Source of the DNA: Methanospirillum purgamenti | GTDB lineage: Archaea; Halobacteriota; Methanomicrobia; Methanomicrobiales; Methanospirillaceae | DNA length: 64,000 bases | Strand: one strand, 5' to 3' | Assembly (NCBI RefSeq): GCF_018502485.1 | Contig: NZ_CP075546.1 | Shown: positions 8,609-18,058 of the stretch, piece after piece | Numbering within the stretch: the first letter of the stretch is position 1 | Layout: each line of letters begins with the position of its first letter | Notes under the pieces: model-generated | Databases searched by the model: none | Told to the model about the DNA's origin: nothing | The model's input: only the letters and a program-made list of their open reading frames with translations | Program-made: the position numbers and the translations under genes

Positions 8609-10371
8609 GCCTCACCTCCCGAAAACCTTTAGGCACATAAATTGAGTGAAGTTAAAATTTCTCTATTTTTCTTACTGACTTCAGATTGTAGGATTTGTCC
8701 TTGAGATAGTACAAAAAGTTTGATCTTTTCAAGTTCAAGAAGAAGTTTTTCAACAGAATATTGTTTTGAAAGTCCCGTCTCTTTCAACATAGTCTGCAAT
8801 CTCATGCGAATGATAAGGGCAATAAAAACCATGAATAAATAACCCTTCACCGAATCATCTCTTTTGGCATTAAGTGGCAAAGTATCCAAATCATTCTTCA
8901 TTCTTAAGAAGCACTTCTCAACTGCATCTCTCTGGCGATACAGAGTAAGACATGAAAGCCAGTCCAAATCACCATTATAAAAAAGAATAAATCTTCCCAA
9001 GCGATTCATTCTTTGAGTGACCGCTTTTTGTTTTATTGAGACCTCAAACTTCCCATCAATAAATTTCCAATTCAAGAAACGTGCAAACCCTTTTGTTATT
9101 TCTTTCACCACCACCTCTGGTCTCTTCCAGTTTTGTGGTCTTGCTTTCTTCAATCGTTCAACAGCGTCGAATAATTGAACATAAAAAGAATCTCTTTCAT
9201 CCTGCTCCCTTTTTGGGTCATAATAGCAGTATCCATTGACGGTAATAATTCTAGGTCTATCTTCTAGATCAAATTGATGCTCTAATTTAACTGGCATTGC
9301 AAATATGGGCCCTTTTTCTAATTTTTGAAGATATTGGGCTTGTTTAACCTTATTTTGTGACTTACTCATTAGTTCTTTAATTGAGGTCAATTGATACGTT
9401 GCAGGCAGAATAAATGGAATGTTTTCATTCAAAAGTTCAACAAGTGTTGTTTGAGAAAAGAAACCCCTATCCATTATCAGCCTGAATTGTTCCGAACCAG
9501 TATCTTTGAGTCGAATGATTGTATTTTTAAGAGTTGTAATGTCTGCAATACTTCCTGGATAAAGGTCATAACGCACAGGAATCCCTTTATCCTTGTCCAC
9601 AACGAGGGAGAAATTGATCTGTGGAAGTCCATCATTATCCCTGTTATATCCATATTCTAGGCATTCCAGAAGTTTCGATGAACTGGATAAACTGGTGATA
9701 TCGTAGAGAAGAGTGGCATCCGGTTCAATGTGAGCTGCGAAACGACTCATAAACTCTTCCGGGATGTTTTTTTGACCCAGGTTTGCTAAAAATTCGCTTA
9801 TTCTTTGACCAGATAAGGGTAATTTATTGTTACTTAGCCAGAGTGAAGATCCTTCATACCAGGTTTGAACATTTGTCATCGCTGTGGGACGTAGAATGCG
9901 ATTGTAAACAAGAGCTAATAACGTATCCGTTTCTGATTCTGAAAGAAATTCTTCTAGAGTTGCCTGAATTGAAAGCTCTTGGGTTATGCTCTGAAGAGGA
10001 AGCAGATTTCCATGATTATATGCAGCTTTTGGGGCAGAAGAGACGGACATTCGGGCAGGAATCATATCATCTGATCGCACTTTCACTGGTTGCCCATCGA
10101 TATTCTTACCGAGGTATTTTGATTTATGTCGGATTTGCTTTTTTTCCTTATCGTAGTAAGGGATATCTTCGTACCAGTACTCCTTCCCATTAATTTTCTT
10201 GATACGGATTGTCGACTTCATTTCTGCTACTATATTATAGGCGCATATAAAATATGAACTTTGTGGTTAAAGAAAAATTTAACAGTGGAGAGATCCATAG
10301 GAAATTTAAATCGGATAAAAATTTTCTACGCATTAGAAAATTGCTATGCGCCTATGGATCGGTAGGTGAGG
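8609..10371 (-). mobile_element. IS1634-family insertion sequence
   Basis: Imperfect inverted repeats bound the element. The left end reads GCCTCACCTCCCGA (8609-8622) and the reverse complement of the right end reads TCCTCACCTACCGA (10358-10371 region). A candidate 5-bp duplication, ATTAA, lies on both sides (8604-8608 and 10372-10376), within the size range of this family. One transposase gene fills the element on the minus strand. Confidence 0.75.
8629..10221 (-). CDS. IS1634-family transposase
   Basis: The 530-aa protein has the layout of IS1634 transposases. It begins with a short basic N-terminus (KYLGKNIDGQPV) and then shows the first Asp in DATLLYDITSLSSSSK, the second in LIMDRGFFSQTTL, and the final Glu block in YRQRDAVEKCFLRMK. 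The frame is intact and full length for the family. Start is the ATG at 10219-10221. The right end of the element (10222-10371) would hold the promoter. Confidence 0.9.
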   Translation of the reverse strand: MKSTIRIKKINGKEYWYEDIPYYDKEKKQIRHKSKYLGKNIDGQPVKVRSDDMIPARMSVSSAPKAAYNHGNLLPLQSITQELSIQATLEEFLSESETDTLLALVYNRILRPTAMTNVQTWYEGSSLWLSNNKLPLSGQRISEFLANLGQKNIPEEFMSRFAAHIEPDATLLYDITSLSSSSKLLECLEYGYNRDNDGLPQINFSLVVDKDKGIPVRYDLYPGSIADITTLKNTIIRLKDTGSEQFRLIMDRGFFSQTTLVELLNENIPFILPATYQLTSIKELMSKSQNKVKQAQYLQKLEKGPIFAMPVKLEHQFDLEDRPRIITVNGYCYYDPKREQDERDSFYVQLFDAVERLKKARPQNWKRPEVVVKEITKGFARFLNWKFIDGKFEVSIKQKAVTQRMNRLGRFILFYNGDLDWLSCLTLYRQRDAVEKCFLRMKNDLDTLPLNAKRDDSVKGYLFMVFIALIIRMRLQTMLKETGLSKQYSVEKLLLELEKIKLFVLSQGQILQSEVSKKNREILTSLNLCA

Positions 10372-10531
10372 ATTAAGGAATTTACGAAATTGATTTCTAT
10401 GTTTTTTAAATGTTCGATCTGGATTTTTCTGGATATTTGAGGAAGAAAGACAAATGTTAGTAGTTTGTCGATGAAAAGAGAATAAATGCCAGGTTCAACT
10501 TTTGGATTAAAAATGGTTAATAATCTATTTC

Positions 10532-11185
10532 CTAGTAAAAGTCATTAGACCATTCCCCAAATTGTCCAATTGTTTTATTATCATCAATCCATGGTTGTAA
10601 ATCATTTACTGATGAATATATCGAAAAATCAAAAACATTACTAGATAGTTTTTTATTAAGAATATCCATATCGATTTTCATTTTATAATCATATCTATCA
10701 GGTGTTTTAAATTTAAACTCTCGTGCCTGTTTGTTATTTATATCCCAATATTGGTTTATTCTGAAAGCACCAAATGTTGTTAAAGATGATTTTTTATCAA
10801 CAATAAATGATTCTCTATATCGGAATTTGTTTTCAAATTCATCTTTTGAAATCGATGAGAATTCCCCTTTTAAAATAAAAGTTGTTGCTCCCTTTTCTAT
10901 TGTTGAATTACTATTAACCTTATTTAGGGTAATCGTTAAATTACTAATATATGCTGGAGAATTATATTCATTTACTATATGCAGAGGAATAACTAAAATA
11001 TCTGAAGGGTGATGATATCCTCCCCTAATAATGGAATAATAATCGGGAGGATAAATTACAATTGCATTAATTGTAGAATCTTCGAAAAATGCAGATAAAA
11101 TTGGAATAAAACCTCCAATACACCCTCCGATCACACCAGCAACTACTAATAAAATTGTTATTTTCTTGTCAATTTCATTTTTCAT
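10532..11185 (-). CDS. Uncharacterised membrane-anchored protein, 217 aa
   Basis: One N-terminal transmembrane segment (about residues 9-33, ITILLVVAGVIGGCIGGFIP) is followed by a soluble domain of about 180 residues with alternating hydrophobic strands and several N-x-S/T sites. This fits an extracellular, possibly glycosylated β-rich domain. I do not recognise the family. Base composition is strongly AT-rich, unlike the replication genes next to it, so it may be a separate acquisition. It is flanked by the IS1634-family element and by a gene-free 428-bp stretch. Confidence 0.6.
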   Translation of the reverse strand: MKNEIDKKITILLVVAGVIGGCIGGFIPILSAFFEDSTINAIVIYPPDYYSIIRGGYHHPSDILVIPLHIVNEYNSPAYISNLTITLNKVNSNSTIEKGATTFILKGEFSSISKDEFENKFRYRESFIVDKKSSLTTFGAFRINQYWDINNKQAREFKFKTPDRYDYKMKIDMDILNKKLSSNVFDFSIYSSVNDLQPWIDDNKTIGQFGEWSNDFY

Positions 11186-11613
11186 ATAAATATGCCCTGC
11201 AATAAATATTTCAAGTCTTGTTAAATTTTATAAATTCATTTATAGTTCAATTAGTTTACATCATTTAATATTTATATGTTTTCTTTTAACTGACATATGC
11301 CAGATCTCTTAAATAAATCATATCATAGGAGATCATATAATTAATTTTTAGGCAATAGCAATGAAAAATTGAATATCCTGATATTACTCTCCAAATAGAC
11401 TCGATTATATCAATAGATCATCTTGGAATTATTACATGAACAAACCACAAGCTTGGTTTAGCTCAGATAATTGATCAAGCTCTCCCCAAAACTAGACAGC
11501 ATCGATTTTCCATTTGTCAAATACTATTTTCCGATGAAATTCTGGAAAAATTAGATCACCAGAGTTGATGATCTCATTTAGGGTTTGAAATTAAAGGAAT
11601 AGAACTAGGTAAT
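11186..11613. other. Gene-free AT-rich stretch
   Basis: No ORF of note and no repeat of known type. A short piece around 11455-11500 looks loosely like a tRNA box A, but no cloverleaf can be drawn. Confidence 0.4.
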
Positions 11614-11925
11614 TTAATTTATAAACAAAGCAGCCTTCTTCTTCGGCCAGTCCCGGATCATCCCCCTTACCTGCCTGGTCAGAACCACATACTCCTCTCC
11701 CATCGGCCCGGTCAGAAAAACCCGATTTCCGGACTCTGACATCGCAACACCATCCGGAGCAATCCCTCCAAACAGGAGCAGCAGATCTGTCACCGGTATC
11801 ACCCCGATCTCTCCGGTCCCGTCCAGCATCATCCGGATGACATCAGTATCTCCGGGAATGAGCCGTCCAACCTTCTCGTACCTGACCAGGGGAGCCTCAC
11901 GGACTGCAGTAACCGTAAATCCCAT
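11614..11925 (-). CDS. Small conserved element protein, 103 aa
   Basis: Start ATG (11923-11925) overlaps the stop of the primase-helicase gene as TAATG, so the two are translationally coupled. The protein has alternating hydrophobic strands (EEYVVLTRQVRGMIRDWPKK) and ends with a basic KKKAALFIN tail. I do not know its function. A decayed relative of its C-terminus lies at 8246-8345. It is the last gene of the minus-strand replication operon. Confidence 0.7.
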   Translation of the reverse strand: MGFTVTAVREAPLVRYEKVGRLIPGDTDVIRMMLDGTGEIGVIPVTDLLLLFGGIAPDGVAMSESGNRVFLTGPMGEEYVVLTRQVRGMIRDWPKKKAALFIN

Positions 11926-14900
11926 TATACCGTCCCCTCAATGTTGTTCCGGTTACTGAACCGTTCACGATGATAACACCGTTCACACAGACCAATCTTG
12001 GAATCTTCATCAAACCAGGTAATTGGATGAAGCTTACACAGATGACATCGTCCCAGGGATCGGTCGGTCTGTTTCATCGAATGGAGAGGCAGAACACCCG
12101 GAAGAGCCTGAAATGTCATAACCTCCCGTGAGACTGCCTTGCTATAACACCGTTCACAAATCATCCGCCTCTTCTGTCCGGAAGTCGTCCCTCCTCCTTT
12201 TTCCCGGTAATGCACCCCTTTCCTGCCACAACAATCACACACCTGATCAGCCATTCTTTCAGTCAGGTGGAACATATTCGGATGGATGTCCATAATACCG
12301 AATGTTTTCCCCTTTTTTCCAATCTCAGCAGGCACAACCTCTGACCTGTGCATACAATGCACATCTATGCACTGGTTATGCACACCCTCATGCATAGATT
12401 TAATCAAAGGATCACCCACTTTTTCCGGTAAATCTGAAAAAATTATTGACTTCGGTATGGTGTATGCACAATTCTCAGGTACGTATAAAGATGTTTTTTC
12501 ACCAGGTGATTCTCTGTACGCACGTGCCGGAGTGTGCATAACTGAAGGTGAATCCGCCATTTCATTCAGATTATCAGAAACAGACTCATTTCCACTTACC
12601 GAATCAATGCATTTTGGTGTGCATTGTTCATGCATAGGCGTGCATAAATGCATAGCACCATCTGGATCATCATCATGACCAGAATGAGAATTGTTTTTAT
12701 CTGATTCATCAAGCCAGCATGAAACACCTGCCGACCAGATCTCATCCAGATCATAATCCCAGGAATAAACCCGGACCCGCTGATATCCCCCGTCTTCCCG
12801 GGGTTCTGAACGATCATAAAAGGAGAGTGGAGGACATTTCTCAAGCAGACCGGCATGATCCTCACGACTTGGATTTCCTGACAGGAGCCTTGATACTGTT
12901 GACTGTGACCGGCTGATGAGCTTTTGCAGCTCTTTTACCGTAAATTCTGTTTTTCCAGTCGAACGAATGGCATTAACCAACAGCTGTTCGGTCCTGGTCA
13001 TTTTTGTCATCTGTCCTCCACAATCACCATTTAACAAAAGATAGATCTCCCTGGCTTTTTCAAAATCCTGTATCTCTGCCTGAACTTCTATCATTGTGCC
13101 AATCTCAACCCGTTCTCGCTGGTACTGGAACAACAGGGCAATTGACCGGACCAGGTCTAAAAGCATGGAAGAATTCCGACGGTTTTTCGAGTTGGTAAAC
13201 CGAATCCTCCTCGCAAAAGGGATTCTAACCGAGACTGATGCCAGATGATCCCAGAGAGCCCGACAAATTCTCATCTCCCGGGATATGGTCACACAGGGGG
13301 ATGCCGGTCGTGCAGCTTCGTCAAGTTCCCGGGCAAGAACCAGATCATCCTGAATCTGGCTGTCGTCAATCCACACCGTCAGCATCCGGTTCCAGACCTG
13401 ATCGTCCCCGGTTCCTTCTTTTTTTGCAATCCACCACAGACATCGTTCAGGAATTACTTTCGTAAGACTGTTCCGGTCCTTGTCAAGGGTCCGGTAGATA
13501 AACGGTTTTTTAAACGACGTGGTTACGCCTTTGAGTGTCTCCTGAAGTGAGAATGAGAGTGAAACGTCATCAAGACAGATAACAGACCCTTTCCGCAGGT
13601 TATTCTGGTAAAAAAGGGCCTTATCAGTAAGACGGCCACCAAGGCAGTACTCCTGGGGGATGAGATCCATCATGCTCTCAAATGCATGGGATTTTCCTTT
13701 TCCGGACTCGCCGGTGACGAGAACATGCAGTCCTTTTGAATTTATGACCGCCCGGGATGCAAGAGACATGAGCAGGCATTGTGCCACAATCTCGTCTCCT
13801 TCATGTGCCAGGGCAAAGGTATCAAGGATATATCTGATGGGATCTCCGGTTTGTAAGACCCTGAGCGCTTCATTCTGGATATCCTGGTCTTTTTCATCAT
13901 CTGATCCAAGATCAAATGGTTCCATTCCAGGTATCGCCGGGTCTCCATCTTGTTGCAGATTCATGCCGTCCCGTTCTGCTTTTGCCCGGGCACGTTTTTT
14001 TATTCCCTGCTTTATTCGTTCTTCATACCGGCGTTCTTTTCCTGATCCGTCAAACCGTTCCCGAAGTTCATGCCACCGCTGGGAATTTCCCCCACAGGAT
14101 GTGTGGTGACAGCCGGCAAATATCCCTCCGTTAGCAAACTGAATGGCATACGCACCGTCTTTGTGGGCGGACGAGAACGGGCATTCGTCAAAGACAAAGA
14201 GCCGGCCTGCATGATAGGGTTTTTCGGAATATGAAAGTCCGTGAAGGGTGAGCCATTCGGCGAGATCAATGACTCCTGATATCCCTGATTGCCTGGATGG
14301 TTCTGATAGCCCTGGTGTTCCTGACCGGCTTATTCCGGACTTTTCTACCTGATCAGGCTCCATACAAAGAGATGCAAGAGCCATGAGACATGGAACAGAG
14401 ACTGGTTCGATGGAGTCCGGATGGGTGATAATGTGTGAGATCCGGTGTGGTCGTTCAATAGTATGGTCACCTTTCCTGGACCGTGTGCCATAGAGTTTCC
14501 ATATCCGGGCAGGGTTTGCAACCGCTGTGTCGATTGCAGACTGATCATCAGAGAAGATCTGGTCAAGGGTTTTGAGACAATCCCTGATAAGCAGGGTATT
14601 TTCCTGATCTGCAGGGAGATCTATCTGATAGAGGAGATGTGCCCCGTTTCCGGAGTCTGCATGTATGGGATCCGGCCATCCCATTTCTGTGAGATATGCC
14701 TTGATAACTGCTGCTTTTTTGAGTGCAGCGGTGTGTTCCTCGTCTGAAGAGGAGATCCCTGCCGGCCTTCTTGGATCGATGTCTATGGGAAGCCAGGATC
14801 GGCGGATGATATCTCCGTCTGCTGTCTGTGGTTCTTTTTGTCCGGCTTTTTTGATCCGGTTGGCACACCGTGAGAGAAGAACGGGGTTTACCCGGTTCAA

Positions 14901-15080
14901 TGTGATGTATATCCCGGAAATGCCCGGAGTGGTGTCAAGAATTGCTGCATCCCTGGCTAATTTATCATGATCGGTGTAGTATCCATAGTGGGTCCGGTCT
15001 CCAAGTGCCCGGAGCTCTACAACGGATCCTTCCTGAAAGAGGAGGGAGAGGGCCATCCGGATGGATTCTTCCGGTTTCAT
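11925..15080 (-). CDS. Primase-helicase replication protein of an integrated plasmid or virus
   Basis: This 1051-aa protein combines several replication modules. Residues 95-155 carry WLPIDIDPRRP (D100, D102) and SGNGAHLLYQIDLP (H147 region), the catalytic pattern of archaeo-eukaryotic primase (PrimPol-like) domains. A Cys/His cluster follows (C300 PFSSAHKDGA and CHHTSCGG, 300-330), as in D5-like primases. A AAA+ helicase domain has Walker A GESGKGKS at 457-464 and Walker B VICLDD near 500. An HTH with SRSQSTVSRLLSG (about 720) and two C-terminal zinc ribbons (CDCCGRKG, CHLCKLHP) complete it. It would start replication of the host element. SD GAGGT precedes the ATG by 6 bases. Its start overlaps the end of the 15077 gene. 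Confidence 0.85.
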   Translation of the reverse strand: MKPEESIRMALSLLFQEGSVVELRALGDRTHYGYYTDHDKLARDAAILDTTPGISGIYITLNRVNPVLLSRCANRIKKAGQKEPQTADGDIIRRSWLPIDIDPRRPAGISSSDEEHTAALKKAAVIKAYLTEMGWPDPIHADSGNGAHLLYQIDLPADQENTLLIRDCLKTLDQIFSDDQSAIDTAVANPARIWKLYGTRSRKGDHTIERPHRISHIITHPDSIEPVSVPCLMALASLCMEPDQVEKSGISRSGTPGLSEPSRQSGISGVIDLAEWLTLHGLSYSEKPYHAGRLFVFDECPFSSAHKDGAYAIQFANGGIFAGCHHTSCGGNSQRWHELRERFDGSGKERRYEERIKQGIKKRARAKAERDGMNLQQDGDPAIPGMEPFDLGSDDEKDQDIQNEALRVLQTGDPIRYILDTFALAHEGDEIVAQCLLMSLASRAVINSKGLHVLVTGESGKGKSHAFESMMDLIPQEYCLGGRLTDKALFYQNNLRKGSVICLDDVSLSFSLQETLKGVTTSFKKPFIYRTLDKDRNSLTKVIPERCLWWIAKKEGTGDDQVWNRMLTVWIDDSQIQDDLVLARELDEAARPASPCVTISREMRICRALWDHLASVSVRIPFARRIRFTNSKNRRNSSMLLDLVRSIALLFQYQRERVEIGTMIEVQAEIQDFEKAREIYLLLNGDCGGQMTKMTRTEQLLVNAIRSTGKTEFTVKELQKLISRSQSTVSRLLSGNPSREDHAGLLEKCPPLSFYDRSEPREDGGYQRVRVYSWDYDLDEIWSAGVSCWLDESDKNNSHSGHDDDPDGAMHLCTPMHEQCTPKCIDSVSGNESVSDNLNEMADSPSVMHTPARAYRESPGEKTSLYVPENCAYTIPKSIIFSDLPEKVGDPLIKSMHEGVHNQCIDVHCMHRSEVVPAEIGKKGKTFGIMDIHPNMFHLTERMADQVCDCCGRKGVHYREKGGGTTSGQKRRMICERCYSKAVSREVMTFQALPGVLPLHSMKQTDRSLGRCHLCKLHPITWFDEDSKIGLCERCYHRERFSNRNNIEGTV

Positions 15081-15367
15081 GGCTGGACCTCATCTGTGAC
15101 AGAATGAGAATCCAGCTTGCTCCTGATCTGCCAAACAAACGAGGAGGGCTGGACAGCCTGTGTTTTACTCCAGATGGTAAATGTCCGGTTCATTACACAG
15201 GATATTATCCGGCGTCTGCCTATCCTGGTCCTGGTGGATAATTGTGGATAGAGTTCTGGTCTGGCCTGTATCTCTTCTTCTATCCGCTGACGGGAGATGA
15301 GGGTGTCATCGGGCCTGACTGCCGCAAAGACTGCTGATATGACCTCCATCTGTAACATGGACGACAT
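15077..15367 (-). CDS. Small protein of the replication operon, 96 aa
   Basis: The start was placed at the internal ATG encoding MSSMLQMEVI because GGAGG lies 7 bases upstream; an upstream ATG at 15388 would overlap the preceding gene. The C-terminus overlaps the primase-helicase start by 4 bp (ATGA). The central sequence RQRIEEEIQARPELYPQLS and RTRIGRRRIISCVMN suggests a small helical, basic, possibly DNA-binding protein. No family recognised. Confidence 0.6.
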   Translation of the reverse strand: MSSMLQMEVISAVFAAVRPDDTLISRQRIEEEIQARPELYPQLSTRTRIGRRRIISCVMNRTFTIWSKTQAVQPSSFVWQIRSKLDSHSVTDEVQP

Positions 15368-15369
15368 GT

Positions 15370-15696
15370 TCAGGCCTCCCTGATGCATATCGCTCCTCCG
15401 GGAACAATGTCATACCGTGACCTTCCACCTGGATGATAAAGCCAGAGTTCTGTTTTGCCTGGTATCATCCGGTTCTGAACCAGGGCAGAGATTTTCAGTA
15501 TCTCTTCATGGCAGGACCTGATGTTTTTTGTCCGTGAGGTTCTGATTATGAGACCGAGGATATTTTCCCGGTTCCAGGCGATGAGGTCAAAGATCCGGTC
15601 CTTTCCGCAACACCGATCGGTAAGATAGCCCCGGTTTTTGAGATCGCTGATAGCAAACCAGATGGCACACCGGCTGGCTTTGGTGTCATATGACAT
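15370..15696 (-). CDS. Putative PD-(D/E)xK nuclease-like (resolvase-like) protein, 108 aa
   Basis: The order of elements fits a small restriction-fold nuclease: an N-terminal helix (SRCAIWFAISDLKNRGYLTD), then DRIFDLIAWNRENILGLIIR. This resembles the D...(E)xK strand pair of archaeal Hjc-like resolvases, although the expected Lys appears as Arg-Thr-Ser-Arg and the Glu is not obvious. It could be a degenerate or non-catalytic version. SD GGAGGT sits 4 bases before the ATG. It lies 2 bp upstream of the 15367 start, in the same operon as the primase-helicase. Confidence 0.5.
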   Translation of the reverse strand: MSYDTKASRCAIWFAISDLKNRGYLTDRCCGKDRIFDLIAWNRENILGLIIRTSRTKNIRSCHEEILKISALVQNRMIPGKTELWLYHPGGRSRYDIVPGGAICIREA

Positions 15697-15743
15697 GACA
15701 ACCTCCGTTTTTCCTCGGGGGAAATGATAATATCCGTATAAAT

Positions 15744-16148
15744 CTATAGCTTAGAACTGCCCCTGCCCTGATCGTCATGCCTCCAAGCTGGATGATTGAG
15801 CGGGGGTACTCTCTTTTGATTCGTTTTCCACGTCGCATGGTCTACTCCATATTCGTTCTCTGATTTTTGTGTGTTTTTTCGAGGATGTATGAATCCGGTT
15901 CTCTTCTGCCCGTTCATCAGGGTTTTTTGACGTGAGATAGAATTGGCTGTTTGTGTTGTCATTGGAAAATCCCCTGGTGATTCCGGGTCTTCTGAGAGGG
16001 TTTGCCAGTACTGATACATCCTGTTTTGCATCGTGTCCTGGATATACCGGGTGCAGCAGGAGAGGTATCCAGAATAATCGCTTTGTGGGAGTGATTTGTC
16101 CCACAGAGCGGCATTAGGTGTGTTTCGTGAGGAGGAACGATCCTCCAT
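15744..16148 (-). CDS. Uncharacterised first gene of the replication operon, 134 aa
   Basis: The ORF starts MEDRSSSRNTPNAALWDKSL and ends with a TAG at 15744-15746. The middle part (YLSCCTRYIQDTMQNRMYQY) looks like a real helical segment, while the C-terminal half is polar and low-complexity. A shorter overlapping frame exists but has poorer composition. No family recognised. It is 47 bp upstream of the nuclease-like gene on the same strand, which supports it modestly. Confidence 0.45.
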   Translation of the reverse strand: MEDRSSSRNTPNAALWDKSLPQSDYSGYLSCCTRYIQDTMQNRMYQYWQTLSEDPESPGDFPMTTQTANSISRQKTLMNGQKRTGFIHPRKNTQKSENEYGVDHATWKTNQKRVPPLNHPAWRHDDQGRGSSKL

Positions 16149-16454
16149 TCATGGTTACATGAGGTAGTATATGAATTTCAGGGGTGCAGGGTGAAAGTGA
16201 AAAGGTGGGACGAATGGAAGGCTGTATGATAGGGATTTGGGGGATTGGAAGACGGGGTGAGAGATTTTTATCTATGGAGACTTCGTGTTCTATTTAAATA
16301 AAACTGATACGGATTTCATTGATCAGGTATGGAGCAGAACCAGGGGAGCAGGGAGGGACGGGCTGAGTCATGTGGGTACCCTATATGAAATGAAGAAGAG
16401 GCATAATGACCCCCATATGGATTTTATATTATATACAAACACAGATAACCATTT
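16149..16454. other. Region upstream of the replication operon
   Basis: About 300 bp with G-rich stretches (16180-16265). It should hold the promoter of the minus-strand operon and possibly an origin or attachment site of the element, but I see no iterons or tRNA end. Confidence 0.35.
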
Positions 16455-17111
16455 TTGTATGGCAATATTTATGCAATGGAGAATGATCCAATAAACCCGA
16501 CTGAGGTTACCTTCGAGTATCAGGTACATATTTGTAAAATAACCAATTATCATTGGAATTATGGTATGGGAACTGAAAAAACGGGTAAGATTTCGCTTGT
16601 AAATACTGATGGCGGTACGACATACGGACCTTGGAAAACAACAGGTAAACCAGGCCAGGGAGGTTTGAAAAATGCATACTGGGTCGCCACAGTAAATGAA
16701 GATATCAGTCCGGGAACGTACCAGGTAAAAGATTCTGATGTAAGTACATGGGCAAATAATGAAGATTCGGACTTTTGTGGTATGACTGAATTTCATTACG
16801 ATATTTCTAAATCATCAAAGAAAACTGTTGGGTGCTCATGAACCGGATCATGGCCTGGTGCACCGCAGTTTTTCGGAGGAGCAATTTCTCTGACCCAGTC
16901 TGGTAATTCTGTGAAGGGTATATATCCTCTGAATGATGGAAAGATTACCGGAACAATATCAGGCAATATCATGAGTGGTACATGGTAAGAAGGAGCAAAG
17001 TCCGGACCGATAGAATTCACGTTGTTGTCAGACTGTAAATCTATAAAAGGGAGGGTGAGTGGATCTTCTGGTGGCAAGATGACCTATGATTTTGAACTTG
17101 AAAAATCATAA
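16455..17111 (+). pseudogene. Decayed secreted β-rich domain protein
   Basis: The first frame (ATG 16476 or TTG 16455) reads GKISLVNTDGGTTYGPWKTT, AYWVATVNEDISPGTYQV and STWANNEDSDFCGM, a repeated secreted-protein pattern (Gly/Trp-rich β-sandwich). After the TGA at 16839 another frame continues with PQFFGGAISLTQSGNSVKGI and KITGTISGNIMSGTW, then a TAA (16986-16988) and EGAKSGPIEFTLLSDCKSIK up to TAA 17109-17111. The original gene therefore has at least one frameshift and one stop, and no signal peptide is left at its 5' end. Confidence 0.6.
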
Positions 17112-17125
17112 TTTTCTTTTTTTTG

Positions 17126-17212
17126 ATGGAGTCGAATTCCTTCTTTCATAAGGATGGAATGACCGCCTTCAATATGGTTTATTATCCATCCGGTTCGTTT
17201 AAGGGCAGCGAT
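17126..17212 (-). pseudogene. HicA-like toxin remnant
   Basis: Minus-strand reading IAALKRTGWIINHIEGGHS followed by ILMKEGIRLH resembles the N-terminal half of HicA/YcfA-type mRNA interferases (alpha helix, then strand and the conserved GxHxI motif). No start and no C-terminal half are present. Confidence 0.4.
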
Positions 17213-17424
17213 ATGGAGATCCCCTGATGCCCTGAACACATTTCAGCTCACCGCCAGAACTCCATGTTACCGATTCTGGTTCAGGATGATAGATTATTGC
17301 CCCGGTGAGAAACATCCAAACTAAGAATATCGAGGTATAAAGGTGATAATGAAGGATAAGAAACGAATGAAAAAATTTTCACCCTGAAGATATATCTATG
17401 AGCATCGCCTTATTTCAGGGTCCA
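17213..17424. other. Gap without recognisable gene
   Basis: AT-rich, short, no supported ORF. Confidence 0.4.
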
Positions 17425-17694
17425 CTATCTTTTATAAATATTCTTCCTTAAGCCAACTTGTATTACAACAATTACTAACACTTCATCTTTGAATGTTAGA
17501 TATGCCCGAAAATACCCTATCCTGTACCGATAAACCCTGCCGTTATATTTACCCTCAACTTTATCCAGCTATTTTCGAGGATTGGAGACCGTTTCAAGAA
17601 AGAATATTTTATCTTTTATTCTTTGAGCCACATCATTAGGAAGTCGTTTTAGATCATCTTCTGCATCCTCTGAAAAGTCCACGACATAGGGCAA
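17425..17694 (-). pseudogene. RelE/ParE-family toxin with in-frame TAG
   Basis: The frame begins right after the antitoxin TGA with YVVDFSEDAEDDLKRLPNDV, a typical RelE/ParE start. It passes a TAG at 17569-17571 (after SNPRK) and continues LDKVEGKYNGRVYRYRIGYF and AYLTFKDEVLVIVVIQVG to a terminal TAG at 17425-17427. All RelE-fold strands are present, including the basic GRVYRYR block, so only the one internal stop breaks the gene. Such toxins cleave mRNA at the ribosome or inhibit gyrase. The antitoxin directly upstream is intact. Confidence 0.75.
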
Positions 17695-17922
17695 TCAGAT
17701 CCCCATCTCTTGTGCGATATCACGAAGAGGTCTGTGTCTACCGGCATCTACATCCTCGAGCCCTTTCAGGATCCTCTGATTTGTTTCCTCATCTATCTCA
17801 TCTGCATCGTCGTAGTAATCAAGAAGCCTGGTTATCACATCTATTGGTTTCTCATCGGGCTGGATTTTTAACCTTTCAATCCGCTGCATCAGAGGAAAGG
17901 GGATTTCTATTGATTCGCTCAT
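17695..17922 (-). CDS. RHH-like antitoxin of the RelE/ParE pair, 75 aa
   Basis: The ORF extends to 17976, but MSESIEIPFPLMQRIERL at 17922 is a better start: GGAGGAG lies about 10 bases upstream. The protein has a β-strand/helix opening as in ribbon-helix-helix antitoxins (LKIQPDEKPIDVITRLLDYY) and a C-terminal acidic tail that would wrap the toxin. It precedes the toxin gene immediately on the minus strand. Confidence 0.7.
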   Translation of the reverse strand: MSESIEIPFPLMQRIERLKIQPDEKPIDVITRLLDYYDDADEIDEETNQRILKGLEDVDAGRHRPLRDIAQEMGI

Positions 17923-18058
17923 ATGATTTCTTCTCCTCCTGATTGCATCTTTCTTCGTACCTAAATATATATTCATTTCGAATAGCTAATTCTTCAAACT
18001 GGATCAGTTCCTGACCAATAATCTGTATATCTGTACACCGGATATTATCCGCCTTATA

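Noticed and set aside
11450..11520. tRNA-like stretch (box A-like TTTAGCTCAGATAATTG)
   Set aside because: No acceptor stem, anticodon arm or T-loop can be formed.
16285..16494. 69-codon plus-strand frame
   Set aside because: No SD, odd composition, and overlaps the start of the decayed β-rich gene in another frame.
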